DNA from: Solirubrobacterales bacterium
GTDB lineage: Bacteria > Actinomycetota > Thermoleophilia > Solirubrobacterales > 70-9
Direction of reading: 5' to 3'
Assembly (NCBI GenBank): GCA_030152805.1
Contig: JASLIG010000048.1
Span: 1-22,467 of the forward strand
Length of the DNA: 22,467 nucleotides
Under the pieces are notes generated by a model, which was not told where the DNA came from, made no database searches, and saw only the letters and a program-made list of their open reading frames with translations. Below, piece by piece: positions 13,070 to 21,392 of the stretch (position 1 is its first letter; every line of letters begins with the position of its first letter). The position numbers and the translations under genes were made by a program.

Positions 13070-14495
13070 TGCTTCCCTCCATCTGCAGCTCGATCAGCCG
13101 GTTGAGCTCGACCGCGTACTCCATCGGCAGCTCCTTGGTGACCGGCTCGATGAAGCCGTTGACGATCATCTTCGAGGCCTCCTCCTCGTCGAGGCCGCGG
13201 CTCTGCAGGTAGAAGAGCTGCTCGTCGCCGATCTTGGAGACGGTCGCCTCGTGGCCGACGTCGGCGTCGTTCTCGTCGATGCGGATCGTCGGGTAGGTGT
13301 CCGAGCGCGAGTCCTCGTCGAGCAGCAGCGCGTCGCAGACGACCTTGGAACGCGTTTCGGTCGCGCCGTTCGCAACCTCCAGCAGGCCGCGGTAGGTCGC
13401 CCGCCCACCGTCCTTGGAGATCGACTTGGAGAAGATCGAGGAGGAGGTGCGCGGCGCCGCGTGGATGATCTTGCCGCCCGCGTCCTGGTGCTGCCCGTCG
13501 CCGGCGAAGGCGATCGAGAGGATCTCGCCGTGCGCTTCGGGCCCGAGCAGGTAGATCGAGGGGTACTTCATCGTCAGCTTCGAGCCGAGGTTGCAGTCGA
13601 CCCACTCCATCGTCGCCTTCTCGTGTGCGACGGCGCGCTTGGTGACGAGGTTGAAGACGTTCTGCGACCAGTTCTGCACGGTCGTGTAGCGGACCCGCGA
13701 GCTGGGCTTGGCGCAGATCTCGACGACCGCGGAGTGCAGCGAGTCGCTCGAGTAGACCGGCGCCGTGCAGCCCTCGATGTAGTGGACGTCGGCGCCCTCC
13801 TCGCAGATGATCAGGGTGCGCTCGAACTGGCCCATGTTCTCGGTGTTGATCCGGAAGTAGGCCTGCAGCGGCATCTCGACCTTGACCCCGGCCGGCACGT
13901 AGACGAAGGAGCCGCCCGACCAGACTGCCGAGTTGAGCGCTGCCAGCTTGTTGTCGTTGGGCGGGATGATCGTCGCCCAGTACTCGCGCACGAGGTCCTC
14001 GTGCTCACGCAGGGCGGTGTCCATGTCGGTGAAGATCACACCCTGGGCCTCGAGCTTCTCGTTGACCTGGTGGTAGACGACCTCGGACTCGTACTGGGCA
14101 CCCACCCCGGAGAGGAATTTGCGCTCCGCCTCGGGGATTCCGAGGCGGTCGAAGGTGTTCTTGATGTCCTCCGGCACCTCGCTCCAGTCGCGGCTGTTCT
14201 TTTCGGAGGCGCGCACGAAGTAGTGGATGTCTTCGAAGTCGATCTGGCCGAGGTTGCCGCCCCAGGTAGGGGTCGGGCGATCTTCGAAGTGCTGCAGCGC
14301 CTTGAGGCGGAAGTCGCGCATCCACTGCGGCTCGTCCTTGTACTCGGAGATCGATTCGACCACCTCGCGGCTGAGGCCCTTCGGCGCCTTGTAGGCGTAG
14401 CCCGTCTCCGGATCGTGGAAGCCGAACTTCTCCTTGTAGTCGGCGTTGATGCCGGCCAGCGAGCGCTTCTCCGCTACGACCTCGGGTGTTGCCAT
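13062..14495 (-). CDS. sufB: SUF Fe-S cluster assembly scaffold SufB
   Basis: A 477-residue protein from the ATG at 14495. SufB is the main scaffold on which Fe-S clusters are built from SufS/SufU-supplied sulfur. Recognisable stretches are NADYKEKFGFHDPETGYAYK, GLSREVVESIS, PEWMRDFRLKALQ-like sequence, AVWSGGSFVYVPAGVKVEMP followed by LQAYFRIN, EGADVHYIEGCTAPVY, TVQNWSQNVFNLVTKRA and SRSDTYPTIRI, then the late GHEATVSKIGDEQLFYLQSR. The length is standard. The open frame continues upstream through the Rieske gene in another reading, but the ATG at 14495, two bases after the Rieske stop, gives the expected N-terminus. Operon order on the minus strand is Rieske-sufB-sufD. Confidence 0.96.
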   Translation of the reverse strand: MATPEVVAEKRSLAGINADYKEKFGFHDPETGYAYKAPKGLSREVVESISEYKDEPQWMRDFRLKALQHFEDRPTPTWGGNLGQIDFEDIHYFVRASEKNSRDWSEVPEDIKNTFDRLGIPEAERKFLSGVGAQYESEVVYHQVNEKLEAQGVIFTDMDTALREHEDLVREYWATIIPPNDNKLAALNSAVWSGGSFVYVPAGVKVEMPLQAYFRINTENMGQFERTLIICEEGADVHYIEGCTAPVYSSDSLHSAVVEICAKPSSRVRYTTVQNWSQNVFNLVTKRAVAHEKATMEWVDCNLGSKLTMKYPSIYLLGPEAHGEILSIAFAGDGQHQDAGGKIIHAAPRTSSSIFSKSISKDGGRATYRGLLEVANGATETRSKVVCDALLLDEDSRSDTYPTIRIDENDADVGHEATVSKIGDEQLFYLQSRGLDEEEASKMIVNGFIEPVTKELPMEYAVELNRLIELQMEGSIG

Positions 14496-14497
14496 GG

Positions 14498-14830
14498 CTA
14501 GTCGACCTCCAGCTCGATCATGTCGTCCACGACGGTCGCCGTGAACGTCTGCACCGGGGCGAAAGCTGGGAGCGTCTTCGGCCTGCCGGTGCTCAGGTCG
14601 AAGAGGGAACCGTGGCGGGGGCACTCGACGGTACAGGTCGCCGGGTCGAACTCGCCCTCGGCGAGCGGCCCGTCGTCGTGCGAGCAGCGGTCCTCGATCG
14701 CGTAGAGCGTTCCCTCGCAGTTGAAGACGCCGATCTTGCGACCGTCGTGCTCGACCAGCCGCATCGTCCCAGGGGGCAGCTCGTTGGCCGCGCAAACGCC
14801 GATTTTGTTCTTGGTTGTGCCGTCCGTCAC
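14498..14830 (-). CDS. Rieske [2Fe-2S] ferredoxin of the SUF operon
   Basis: A 110-residue protein from the GTG at 14830, with AGGA upstream. The Rieske motif is complete: Cys49-Ser-His51 (DRCSHDDGPLAEGEF) and Cys70-Pro-Arg-His73 (ECPRHGSLFDLSTGRP). It is the soluble NirD/bphF-like ferredoxin type, about 100 residues with no TM. Genes of this kind often accompany actinobacterial suf clusters, where they may supply electrons or be early cluster recipients; the exact role is not established. The stop lies 2 bp before the sufB start. The reading frame stays open far upstream to 15796, but that part is antisense to the VOC gene and is not protein-like. Confidence 0.9.
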   Translation of the reverse strand: MTDGTTKNKIGVCAANELPPGTMRLVEHDGRKIGVFNCEGTLYAIEDRCSHDDGPLAEGEFDPATCTVECPRHGSLFDLSTGRPKTLPAFAPVQTFTATVVDDMIELEVD

Positions 14831-14853
14831 GTTATTCCTAGTTCCGAAGTCGG

Positions 14854-14859
14854 ATTTTA
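14854..14859 (-). promoter_or_regulatory. -10 element upstream of Rieske-sufBD
   Basis: TAAAAT on the minus strand, 24 nt before the GTG start, is close to the consensus -10 and stands out in GC-rich DNA. It would give a leader of about 17 nt carrying the AGGA site. No good -35 is seen. It implies that the Rieske-sufBD block has its own promoter rather than depending on the rrf2-sufCSU transcript. Confidence 0.45.
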
Positions 14860-14965
14860 GCGAGCGAGCTGGACCGGCCGCGCACCGTAACAGGGGTTTG
14901 ACCACCGGCGGGGCGGGGATGAGAGGATCGGCTGACCGCGACGACCCTGACGATTGGAGAGCAGC

Positions 14966-15760
14966 ATGAGCGAGAGGACCAGTTACGCACCCGGCATTCC
15001 CTGCTGGGCCGACCTTGGAACACCCGACATCGACGCTGCCGTCAGCTTCTACAGCGGTCTCTTCGGCTGGAGCATCGAGGAAGGTGAGAACGCCGAGCAG
15101 ACAGGTGGCTACCGCCAGGCGAAACTGCGCGGCAAGCCGGTCGCGGGCGTGATGCCGCTGATGCAGGAGGGCCAGCCGCCGGTCTGGACCAACTACGTGT
15201 CCGTCGAGGACGCAGACGCCATCACGGCCAAAGTGCGCGAGGCAGGCGGCACCGTGATGGTCGAGCCGATGGACGTGCTCGATCTCGGCCGCATGGCCGT
15301 CTTCCTCGATCCGGCCGGGGCGGCCTTTGGCATCTGGCAGCCCGGCACCTTCGTCGGCGCCGAAGTCGTCAGCGAGTCCAACGCGATGATTTGGAACGAG
15401 CTCAACACCCGCGACACGGCTGGCTCGAAGCAGTTCTACGGCGCCGTCTTCGGCTGGGACTTCGAAGAGCGAGAGTTCGGAGCCAACACTTACATCACGA
15501 TCAAACTGGGCGAGGACTCTGCCGGCGGCATCATGGACCTCACCGGTCGCGTTCCCGACGAGGTCCCCAACCACTGGCTCGTCTACTTCGCCGTCGACGA
15601 CACCGACGCCGCGGTGGAGAAGGCGCAGGGATCGGGCGGAGAGGCCGTCTTCGGTCCGGAGAGCATCAGCGAAGTCGGTCGCATCGCCGTCCTCAAAGAC
15701 CCCTTTGGAGCCGTCTTCGCCCTGATCACCCCCGACCCGGCCATGGGAACGGGCAGCTAG
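14966..15760 (+). CDS. Tandem VOC (glyoxalase-like) protein, CFP30B type
   Basis: A 264-residue protein from the ATG at 14966, with GGAGAG before it; an in-frame TTG at 14954 is less likely. It has two vicinal-oxygen-chelate modules (about 10-125 and 140-258): PCWADLGTPDIDAAVSFYSG and LFGW, AGRMAVFLDP-like GRMAVFLDPAGAAFGIWQPG, then MIWNELNTRDTAGSKQFYGA, VPNHWLVYFAVDD, and GRIAVLKDPFGAVFALI. The order and motifs follow mycobacterial CFP30B (Rv0577), a secreted/cytosolic antigen with methylglyoxal-linked roles proposed. The substrate is unknown here. It stands on the plus strand between the two minus-strand suf blocks, an intrusion into an otherwise continuous pathway locus. Confidence 0.88.
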   Translation: MSERTSYAPGIPCWADLGTPDIDAAVSFYSGLFGWSIEEGENAEQTGGYRQAKLRGKPVAGVMPLMQEGQPPVWTNYVSVEDADAITAKVREAGGTVMVEPMDVLDLGRMAVFLDPAGAAFGIWQPGTFVGAEVVSESNAMIWNELNTRDTAGSKQFYGAVFGWDFEEREFGANTYITIKLGEDSAGGIMDLTGRVPDEVPNHWLVYFAVDDTDAAVEKAQGSGGEAVFGPESISEVGRIAVLKDPFGAVFALITPDPAMGTGS

Positions 15761-15774
15761 GCCCAGGTTCGAGC

Positions 15775-15822
15775 GCGCATCCGACTTTGACCCCACTCCA
15801 GTGTGGTGAATGTCGGATGCGC
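15775..15822. repeat. 48-bp palindromic element between convergent VOC and sufU
   Basis: GCGCATCCGAC (15775-15785) and GTCGGATGCGC (15812-15822) are perfect 11-bp inverted arms around a 26-bp centre. The centre itself contains CCAC...GTGG and CAC-TCCA-GTG symmetry. It lies exactly between the VOC stop (15760) and the sufU stop (15834), where a bidirectional terminator or a REP-like dispersed repeat would sit. There is no T-tract on either side. Confidence 0.6.
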
Positions 15823-15833
15823 TAAGCCGAGCC

Positions 15834-16259
15834 CTAGATGGCCGCCGCTTCGCTTGGGTCGCCGGCTTCGCCCTCGTCCTCCCATTCGGCCGGCTCGCCG
15901 AGGCTGGCGCTCTTCACCACCTTCAGTCCCAGCATCGCGCACTTCATCCGCGTCGCCGAGATCTCGATGCCGAGCAGGTCGAGGACGAACTCCTTCGGTA
16001 GCCGCAGCAGCTCCTCGCGCGTCTTCCCCGCCAGCTCGTCGGTGAGCAGCGAGGTCGCCGCGGTTGAGATCGCGCACCCTTTGCCCTCGAAGGCGATCTC
16101 CGCCACCTTGCCATCCCCGTCGAGCCGGATCGTCACGTGCTGCTCGTCCCCGCAGAACGGGTTCGTGTCCTCGTACTCCAGGTCGGGCCGCTCCAGCCGC
16201 CCGAAGTTGTGCGGCCGCTTGTAGTGCTCGAGGATCTGGTCCCGGTAGAGCTCGTCCAT
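15834..16259 (-). CDS. sufU: SufU, zinc-dependent sulfur-transfer protein
   Basis: A 141-residue protein from the ATG at 16259. SufU takes persulfide sulfur from SufS in Gram-positive and actinobacterial SUF systems. The three zinc/active-site cysteines are present: Cys36 with Asp38 (NPFCGDEQ), Cys62 (GKGCAISTAATS), and Cys107 (TRMKCAMLGLK). The N-terminus DELYRDQILEHYKRPHNFG is also typical. The extra helix before Cys107 distinguishes SufU from IscU. The C-terminal 20 residues are acidic and alanine-rich. It overlaps the sufS stop by one base (TGATG). It is the last gene of the rrf2-sufC-sufS-sufU block. Confidence 0.95.
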   Translation of the reverse strand: MDELYRDQILEHYKRPHNFGRLERPDLEYEDTNPFCGDEQHVTIRLDGDGKVAEIAFEGKGCAISTAATSLLTDELAGKTREELLRLPKEFVLDLLGIEISATRMKCAMLGLKVVKSASLGEPAEWEDEGEAGDPSEAAAI

Positions 16260-17493
16260 CAGAGCCCGAAGACCTTACGCGCGTCGTGGAGGCCCTCGAC
16301 CAGGCGGTCGATCTCCTCGGGGGTGGTGTAGACGCCGAAGCTGGCGCGGGCGGTGGCGGGGACGCCAAGGCGGTCCATCAGCGGCTGGGCACAGTGGTGG
16401 CCGGCGCGGACGGCGACGCCGTGGCGGTCGAGGATCTCGGAGACGTCGTGGGCGTGGACTCCCTCCAGCTCGAAGGAGACGGGACCGATCCGCTCGGGCG
16501 ATCGCGGTGGGCCGAAGACGCGCAGGCCCGGCACCTCGGCGACCCGCTCGAGCGCGTAGTCGGCGATCTGGCACTCGTGCTCGAGCACCGCGTCCATGCC
16601 GACGCCGTCGAGCCAGCGCAGCGCCGAGGCCATGCCGATCGCCTGCGCGATCGCCGGCGTGCCGGCCTCGAAGCGGGCCGGCGGGTCGGCGTAGGTGGTG
16701 CCTTCGGTGGTCACCTTGCGGATCATCGAGCCGCCGCCGAGGAAGGGCGGCGTCGCTCGCAGCAGGTCGAGCTTGGCCCAGAGCGCGCCGATGCCGGTCG
16801 GCGCGTAGAGCTTGTGACCGGTCAGGGCATAGAAGTCGACGCCGAGCTCGGCCATGTCGAGCGACATCTTGGGAGCTGCCTGGGCGCCGTCGGCGAGCAC
16901 CAGCGCACCGGCGTCGTGCGCCAGCCGCGAGATCTCGGCCAGCGGGTTCTCGCTGCCGAGCACGTTGGAGACATGGGTGACGGCGACGAGCTTCGGCTCT
17001 CGCTCGAGCAGCCCGGCAAGCGCGTCCATGTCCAGCAGGCCCTCCTCGTCGACCGGCACCCAGTCGATCTCGGCCCCGACCCGCTCGGCGAGCTGCTGCC
17101 AGGGGACGATGTTGGAGTGGTGCTCCATCTCGGTGAGCACGATCCGGTCGCCGCTGCCGACGTTGGCGTCACCCCACGCCCGCGCGACCAGGTTGATCGC
17201 CTCGGTCGCGTTGCGGACGAAGATCACCTCGCGCCGATCCGCCGCGCCGAGGTGATCGGCGACCGTCGCCCGCGCGCCCTCGAACGCCGCCGTCGCCTCG
17301 GCCGAGAGCGTGTGCGAGCCGCGGTGGACGTTGGAGTGGTGGGCGCGCTCGTAGCGGTCGACCGCCTGGATCGAGGCCAGCACCCGCTGGGCACTGGCGC
17401 CGCTGTCGAGGTAGGCGACCGGGCGCCCGTGCACCTCCCGCTCGAGCGCGGGGAACGCCGCCCGCACCTTCTCGAGGGGAAAGGTCGACACGG

Positions 17494-17497
<4 letters not shown>
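16259..17497 (-). CDS. sufS: Cysteine desulfurase SufS
   Basis: A 412-residue protein from the ATG at 17497. This PLP enzyme removes sulfur from L-cysteine, giving alanine and an enzyme persulfide. Lys229 in ALTGHKLYAPTGIGALW is the Schiff-base lysine, and Cys369 in VAVRAGHHCAQPLM is the sulfur-carrying cysteine. EMEHHSNIVPWQQLA and ADGAQAAPKM are the cofactor-binding stretches. The RAGHHCAQPL signature puts it in group II (SufS/CsdA), which works with SufU. Length is normal. The start overlaps the sufC stop by 4 bp (ATGA), so expression is coupled. Confidence 0.97.
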
Positions 17498-18258
<761 letters not shown>

Positions 18259-18293
18259 TTTCACTCCGTTTCGGGTTTGGAAGGTCTTGCGTC

Positions 18294-18770
18294 TCAGGCG
18301 GCCGTGCCGACCGCCGTGGGCTGCTCGTGCGGCGCGCCCGCGCCGCCGAACTCCACCAGCTCCGCCAGCGTCGTGCCGGAGAGGGCTTTGGTCACCCCGC
18401 CCTGCACCCGCATCCACAGCAGCTTGGTGGAACAGGCGTGGTCGCCGTCGTCCTCGTGCGAGCAGAGCACTTTGCCGTCGGGCGTGTCGTGGAAGCACTC
18501 CATCGGGGCGATCTGCCCTTCCAGCGCCTCGACGACGGCATCCATGGTGATTTCCCCGGCGGGTTTGGCCAGGCGGTAGCCGCCGTGGGCGCCCCGCGTC
18601 GAGGTCACCAGGCCGGCCTTGCGCAGCTTCGCCACCAGGTGCTCCAGGTAGGAGAGCGGCAGCCGCTCCGCCTCGGCGACGGCGCTCAGCGAGACCGGCG
18701 CCGAGCCGGGCTGGCGGCCCAGCTCGACCATGAGGCGAACGCCGTACTCGGCTTTGGTCGAAAACAACAT
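18294..18770 (-). CDS. Rrf2-family Fe-S regulator of the suf operon (IscR/SufR-like)
   Basis: A 158-residue protein from the ATG at 18770. The winged-helix N-terminus STKAEYGVRLMVELGRQ, the recognition region LPLSYLEHLVAKLRKAGLVT and STRGAHGGYRLAKP are those of Rrf2/IscR. Three cysteines at 92, 103 and 113 (ECFH...LCSH...ACST) are spaced as Fe-S cluster ligands. Such regulators sense cluster status and repress suf/isc when cells are replete. The gene is 35 bp upstream of sufC and the likely first gene of this block. A TAGGAT hexamer (18783-18778) 7 nt before the ATG suggests a leaderless, possibly autoregulated promoter. The tail is unusually proline/alanine-rich. Confidence 0.93.
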   Translation of the reverse strand: MLFSTKAEYGVRLMVELGRQPGSAPVSLSAVAEAERLPLSYLEHLVAKLRKAGLVTSTRGAHGGYRLAKPAGEITMDAVVEALEGQIAPMECFHDTPDGKVLCSHEDDGDHACSTKLLWMRVQGGVTKALSGTTLAELVEFGGAGAPHEQPTAVGTAA

Positions 18771-18777
18771 GCTTTAA

Positions 18778-18783
18778 ATCCTA
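18778..18783 (-). promoter_or_regulatory. -10-like element of rrf2-sufCSU
   Basis: TAGGAT on the minus strand with 7 nt (TTAAAGC) to the ATG at 18770. The gap from the response-regulator stop is only 42 bp, so this promoter would sit between the two operons. The -35 is weak. No obvious IscR-type palindrome was made out by eye. Confidence 0.4.
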
Positions 18784-18812
18784 CTGAAGCGGTCGGTTAT
18801 GCCGTCCCGCGC

Positions 18813-19442
18813 TCACGGCTCGATCAGGCCACGGCGGATCGCGTAGCGGACCAGCTCGACCCGGTCGCGCATGCCGAGCTTGCGCATCGCGGCCGAGCGG
18901 TGGTTCTCGACCGTCTTCTCGGAGAGGTGGAGCAACTCGGCGATCTGCCTGGTGGTGTGCGCCTCGGCGACCAGCTTCACTACTTCCTCCTCGCGCGGCG
19001 TCAGCTCCTCCTCACCGCTGGAGCCGCGCTCGAGCACGTCCTTGATCAGCGTGCGCTGGGCCTCGGGCGTGAGGAAGGGCTCGCCGCGCTCGACCGCGCG
19101 GATCGCCGCCAGCAGGTCGGTGTCGGCCTGCGCCTTCAGCACGTAGCCGGAGGCCCCCGCCTTGAGCGCCTCGAAGAGGTAGCGCTCGTCATCGTGCATG
19201 GAGAGGATCAGCACCGCGACCTCCGGTGCCTGGCGCTTGATCTCCCGCGTCGCCTGCAGGCCGGTCAGCTTCGGCATCTTGACGTCGAGGATCGCCAGGT
19301 CGGGCCGCTCCCGCACGGCCAGCTCCCGCGCCTCGGCCCCATCCGCCGCCTCGGCGACGACCTCGATGTCGGCCTGGCGCTCGAGCAGCAGTCGGATTCC
19401 CGAGCGCACGATCCCGTGGTCGTCGGCGATCAGGATTCTCAT
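18813..19442 (-). CDS. NarL/FixJ-family response regulator
   Basis: A 209-residue protein from the ATG at 19442. The receiver domain (about 1-120) opens MRILIADDHGIVRSGIRLLL, has Asp7/Asp8, phospho-acceptor Asp53 in LAILDVKMPKLTG, and a switch lysine in YVLKAQAD. The LuxR-type helix-turn-helix (about 143-205) has LTPREEEVVKLVAEAHTTRQ, IAELLHLSEKTVENH and AAMRKLGMRDRVELVRYAI. It is a DNA-binding transcription factor. It overlaps the kinase gene by 4 bp (ATGA) and is its cognate partner. Targets are unknown; the palindrome upstream of the kinase and htpX is an attractive candidate site. It lies directly upstream of rrf2 but probably belongs to a separate transcript. Confidence 0.95.
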   Translation of the reverse strand: MRILIADDHGIVRSGIRLLLERQADIEVVAEAADGAEARELAVRERPDLAILDVKMPKLTGLQATREIKRQAPEVAVLILSMHDDERYLFEALKAGASGYVLKAQADTDLLAAIRAVERGEPFLTPEAQRTLIKDVLERGSSGEEELTPREEEVVKLVAEAHTTRQIAELLHLSEKTVENHRSAAMRKLGMRDRVELVRYAIRRGLIEP

Positions 19443-20311
19443 CGGCGCCCCTCCCCGGGAACGGTGAGGTGGACAGTCGTGCCCCGACCGGGGCGCGACT
19501 CGATGCTCAGCTCGCCGCCGACCAGCAGCGCCCGCTCGCGCATGCCGGCGATGCCGAGGCCGCCCTCGGACTCGTCGAAGGCGAAGCCGCGGCCGTCGTC
19601 GACGACGTCGAGTTCGACGCCGCCGTCCCCGCGGCGGCGCAGGCTGACGTCGATCCGCGAGGCGCCGCTGTGGCGGCCGGCGTTGGAGAGCGCCTCCTGC
19701 GCCACCCTGTAGACGACGAGCTGAGCGTCGTCGCCGAGGCTGGAGAAGTCGCCCTCGGCAGCGAACCCGGCCGAGACCTCGCCCCGGCCCAGCTGCTCGA
19801 CCTGGCCCGCGACGGCGGCCGCGAGCCCGAGGTCGTCGAGCGCGGTGGGGCGCAGCTGGCGCGCCAGCGAGAGCAGCTCCCGCATCGCCTGGTTGGCAAG
19901 CGCCTTGGTCTCGTCCAGCTCCGCCTCCAGCCCGGGCGGCGCGGCCGCCCGCGCCGCCTCCAGACGCAGCAACAGTCCGGTCAGGGACTGGTTGACCTCG
20001 TCGTGCAGGTCGCGCGCGATCCGTGCCCGCTCCTCCTCCTGGGCGGCCAGCGCGGCGGACCCGGCGCGCCGCCGCTCGGCCTCCAGTCGCTCCATCATGC
20101 GCAGGAAGGCGAACTCGATCCGCGCCACCTCTTCGGTCTCGCCGACCCCGTCGATGGAGCGGGGGAGAACCGGGCCCGGCCGGCTCAGGTCGACCCTCTC
20201 CATCTCCTCGATCAGCCGCTCGAGCGGGGCCTGCCGGCGACGCAGTACGAGCAATCGGGCGACGAGCGCCGCCGCGATGACGGCCAGCACGACGATGACC
20301 AGGGTCGCCAC
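19439..20311 (-). CDS. Sensor histidine kinase (HisKA_3 / NarL-type partner)
   Basis: A 290-residue protein from the GTG at 20311. One N-terminal TM helix (about 3-23) is followed by a basic anchor RRRQ, then a linker with coiled-coil character (about 28-95). The dimerisation/phosphoacceptor motif ARIARDLHDEVNQSLTGLLL has His103. The GHKL ATPase domain (about 190-290) shows EALSNAGRHSGASRI, VDDGRGFAF, GGLGIAGMRERA and GRGTTVHLTVP. There is no extracytoplasmic sensor domain, so it senses through the membrane, the linker or a partner. Longer starts (to 20548) would run through htpX. TATTCT (20323-20318) lies 6 nt before the GTG, a leaderless promoter pattern. Confidence 0.92.
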   Translation of the reverse strand: MATLVIVVLAVIAAALVARLLVLRRRQAPLERLIEEMERVDLSRPGPVLPRSIDGVGETEEVARIEFAFLRMMERLEAERRRAGSAALAAQEEERARIARDLHDEVNQSLTGLLLRLEAARAAAPPGLEAELDETKALANQAMRELLSLARQLRPTALDDLGLAAAVAGQVEQLGRGEVSAGFAAEGDFSSLGDDAQLVVYRVAQEALSNAGRHSGASRIDVSLRRRGDGGVELDVVDDGRGFAFDESEGGLGIAGMRERALLVGGELSIESRPGRGTTVHLTVPGEGRR

Positions 20312-20317
20312 AGGGCG

Positions 20318-20338
20318 AGAATAGGGGTTGCCCCCTAT
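20318..20338. promoter_or_regulatory. Palindrome and -10 box between kinase and htpX genes
   Basis: ATAGGGG-TTGC-CCCCTAT (20321-20338) is a perfect 7-4-7 inverted repeat. On the minus strand its distal arm overlaps the kinase -10 TATTCT (20323-20318). On the plus strand it ends about 22 bp before the htpX -10 CATACT (20361-20366). It is well placed to control both divergent genes, for example by the adjacent response regulator. Confidence 0.55.
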
Positions 20339-20360
20339 GGCCCAAGCGCCGGCTCGAGTC

Positions 20361-20389
20361 CATACTGGAGTGGCAACTCGACCAAGGAG
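20361..20389 (+). promoter_or_regulatory. htpX -10 box and ribosome binding site
   Basis: CATACT at 20361-20366 is a -10-like hexamer, with no good -35 (TGGCCC at the expected place), so activator dependence is possible. AAGGAG at 20384-20389 lies 10 nt before the ATG at 20400 and fixes that start. Confidence 0.5.
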
Positions 20390-20399
20390 CCAGAACTCG

Positions 20400-21260
20400 A
20401 TGACCACCACTAAGCAGTCCACCTGGGGCGCGACCCTGCGCACGACGATCCTGCTGGCCTCCCTCTCGGGGCTGCTCGTCGTCATCGGTGCGCTGATTGG
20501 GGGCCCGAGCACCGCCGCCGTCTTCCTCGGCATCGCCCTCCTGATCAACCTCGGCTCCTACTTCTTCAGCGACAAGCTGGCGCTGAAGATGAGCCGCGCG
20601 GAGCCGATCGAGGAGTCCGAAGCGCCGCGGCTCTACCAGATCGTGCGCGAACTGACGACGCGCGCCGACCTGCCGATGCCGCGCCTCTACATGATCCCCC
20701 AGGACCAGCCCAACGCTTTCGCCACCGGCCGCAACCCCCAGCACGCCGCCGTCGCGGTCACTCGCGGGATCACCAAACTGCTCTCCGAGGACGAGCTGCG
20801 CGGGGTGCTGGCGCACGAGCTCGCCCACGTCAAGCACCGCGACATCCTGATCCAGTCGGTCGCCTCGGCGATTGGCGCCGCGATCACCTACCTCGCCTAC
20901 ATGCTGATGTGGTTCGGCGGCGACGACGAGTCGCCGCTCAGCCTCGTCGCCTCGCTGGCCCTGGTCCTGCTGGCGCCGATCGCGGCGAGCATCATCCAGC
21001 TCTCGATCTCACGCCAGCGCGAGTACGCGGCCGACGCCGGCGGGGCGGAGATCTGCGGCAACCCCGAGTCGCTGGCGAGCGCCCTGCTGCGCCTCGAGCA
21101 GGGGGCAGCGGCGATGCCGATGCAGGTCAACCAGGCGGCCGAGCCGCTCTACATCGTCAAGCCCTTCTCGAGCAAGGGCATCGCCGGCCTCTTCTCGACC
21201 CATCCCCCGATCGAGGAGCGGGTCAAAAGGCTGCGCCAGATGCGCCCCAGCATGGCTTAG
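20400..21260 (+). CDS. htpX: HtpX-like M48 membrane zinc metalloprotease
   Basis: A 286-residue protein from the ATG at 20400. HtpX is a membrane protease that degrades damaged membrane proteins. The zinc site HELAH is at 129-133 (VLAHELAHVKHRDILIQ), with the third ligand Glu in REYAADAGGAEI. TM helices are at about 14-34 and 37-56, and two more at about 157-175 and 180-200. The end FSTHPPIEERVKRLRQM is the usual M48B tail. The active site faces the cytoplasm in this family. Longer starts from 20328 would read through the promoter. It is divergent from the two-component genes, suggesting an envelope-stress circuit. A strong terminator follows. Confidence 0.93.
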   Translation: MTTTKQSTWGATLRTTILLASLSGLLVVIGALIGGPSTAAVFLGIALLINLGSYFFSDKLALKMSRAEPIEESEAPRLYQIVRELTTRADLPMPRLYMIPQDQPNAFATGRNPQHAAVAVTRGITKLLSEDELRGVLAHELAHVKHRDILIQSVASAIGAAITYLAYMLMWFGGDDESPLSLVASLALVLLAPIAASIIQLSISRQREYAADAGGAEICGNPESLASALLRLEQGAAAMPMQVNQAAEPLYIVKPFSSKGIAGLFSTHPPIEERVKRLRQMRPSMA

Positions 21261-21286
21261 AAGTACGCTTTCGGAACTGTGGAGAA

Positions 21287-21309
21287 GGCCCGCATTTGCG
21301 GGCCTTTTT
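21287..21309 (+). terminator. Strong intrinsic terminator after htpX
   Basis: GGCCCGC (21287-21293), loop ATTT, GCGGGCC (21298-21304), then TTTTT (21305-21309). The stem extends by two A-T pairs outside. This is the clearest rho-independent terminator in the window; it ends htpX and isolates the TetR gene. Confidence 0.92.
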
Positions 21310-21331
21310 CGTGCCCAGACGGCAGGCGCAG

Positions 21332-21361
21332 TTGACCTGAGGCGTATTTAAGAACTAGACT
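21332..21361 (+). promoter_or_regulatory. Promoter of the TetR gene
   Basis: -35 TTGACC (21332-21337), 18-bp spacer, -10 TAGACT (21356-21361). The predicted start of transcription is near 21368, about 25 nt before the ATG. Confidence 0.65.
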
Positions 21362-21362
21362 G

Positions 21363-21383
21363 TACGCGTAACGGTCAGACCGT
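21363..21383. promoter_or_regulatory. Adjacent operator-like palindromes before the TetR gene
   Basis: TACGCGTA (21363-21370) is a perfect 8-bp palindrome and ACGGT-CAG-ACCGT (21371-21383) a perfect 5-3-5 repeat. They sit back to back from just after the -10 box to about 10 nt before the ATG, where an autorepressing TetR protein would block transcription. Confidence 0.55.
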
Positions 21384-21392
21384 ATCGCGAGC

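Noticed and set aside
12627..14501. A 624-codon plus-strand open frame opposite sufB and sufD
   Set aside because: It is a GC-rich antisense shadow. The residues are Val/Asp/Leu/Arg-biased with no domain, and the opposite strand encodes unmistakable SufB and SufD.
14498..15796. Long N-terminal extension of the Rieske frame
   Set aside because: Codons above 14830 are antisense to the VOC gene; GTG 14830 has a ribosome site and gives the usual Rieske ferredoxin length.
18813..20837. A 674-codon minus-strand frame ending in the response regulator
   Set aside because: Its upstream two-thirds read the kinase gene in a wrong frame and the htpX strand in antisense. Only the last 209 codons are a real protein.
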